From the NCBI RefSeq assembly GCF_019977735.1, contig NZ_AP025018.1, positions 7,010,580 through 7,074,579 of the forward strand: DNA of 64,000 bases, in the 5' to 3' direction. Shown here one piece after another: positions 63,835-64,000 of the stretch (within the stretch, counting starts at the first letter, position 1; each line of letters starts with the position of its first letter). This DNA comes from Calothrix sp. PCC 7716. GTDB lineage: Bacteria; Cyanobacteriota; Cyanobacteriia; Cyanobacteriales; Nostocaceae. The notes beneath the pieces were generated by a model, which ran no database searches, was not told where the DNA came from, and saw only the letters and a program-made list of their open reading frames with translations. Position numbers and translations under genes: made by a program.

Positions 63835-64000
63835 ATGAATGACCAACGAATAGCTTGGTTACTAACCGCAGCACCCTATTACTGGCATCCTGTCTTCAGT
63901 GAGTTTGCACGTCAATTTCCCCAGACAATTCTATTTACAGCCAAATGGCCTAAATTTGCTCGCGGCTACGAAGATTCATTTACAGTTAAAGTAGTAGGAA
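63835..64000 (+). CDS. Glycosyltransferase-like gene, 5' part (cut by window end)
   Basis: The first 55 codons of a gene that continues beyond the window (MNDQRIAWLLTAAPYYWHPV). The stretch IAWLLTAAPYYWHPVFSEFA with a histidine after a short hydrophobic strand resembles the N-terminus of a GT-B glycosyltransferase, consistent with the polysaccharide genes upstream, but too little is present to be sure. Confidence 0.5.
   Translation, partial: MNDQRIAWLLTAAPYYWHPVFSEFARQFPQTILFTAKWPKFARGYEDSFTVKVVG

Overview
The window is a stretch of a filamentous cyanobacterial chromosome, most likely from the order Nostocales. The support is a DnaE C-terminal half carrying the cyanobacterial split intein, light-dependent protochlorophyllide reductase, the Ftn2/ZipN division protein, a PatA-like response regulator, a class II Calvin-cycle aldolase, many pentapeptide, caspase, DUF4912 and DUF4058 proteins, and intergenic DNA full of short hairpin and heptamer repeats. 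The hexamer GGCGCC is greatly over-represented (about 100 counted by eye, three to four expected at this AT-rich composition), while the usual cyanobacterial HIP1 octamer GCGATCGC was not seen.

Positions 1-10.6 kb are accessory: membrane proteins, a DUF4058 protein, a ThuA-like protein, an M50 protease fused to an acetyltransferase, a second acetyltransferase, two pentapeptide-repeat proteins, a caspase-GUN4 fusion, an ISL3 fragment and a PIN-domain remnant. Positions 10.6-24.8 kb mix core genes (por, a tRNA dihydrouridine synthase, two RodZ-like HTH proteins, gatA, the split-intein dnaE C-part) with an HNH endonuclease, a hemagglutinin fragment, a nuclease-like hypothetical and a secreted glycosidase. 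Positions 24.8-30 kb hold a Panacea toxin-antitoxin pair with a shortened toxin, two peptidoglycan-binding proteins and a 5'-truncated Uma2 gene. Positions 30-43.2 kb are mostly housekeeping: AEC transporter, ftn2, pdhA, an aldose epimerase, tRNA-Lys, fba, a polysaccharide deacetylase, a PatA-like regulator, an RluA-type pseudouridine synthase and a WecG-type glycosyltransferase.

The most notable region is 43.7-57 kb, read as two tandem copies of a lasso-peptide (RiPP) gene cluster with the same order: B1 (PqqD-like leader-binding protein), B2 (leader protease), C (asparagine-synthetase-like cyclase), A (precursor), K (HPr-kinase-like protein), D (ABC exporter). Both precursors have a YTxPKL...GNV...TQ leader. 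Copy 2 encodes a 54-residue precursor with a textbook core (Gly1, Asp9). Copy 1 encodes a 71-residue precursor whose predicted core starts with Ile but still has Asp at position 9. The B2 gene of copy 1 is reduced by an in-frame internal deletion to a 33-codon remnant, so both systems probably share the B2 protease of copy 2. About 82 bp upstream of each operon is also conserved between copies. Downstream are a methyltransferase, two nucleotidyltransferases of the type seen beside kinase-containing lasso clusters, and then polysaccharide genes (glycosyltransferase, heparinase-like protein, and the start of another gene cut by the window end).

All calls come from reading the translated sequence and motifs; no database search was run.
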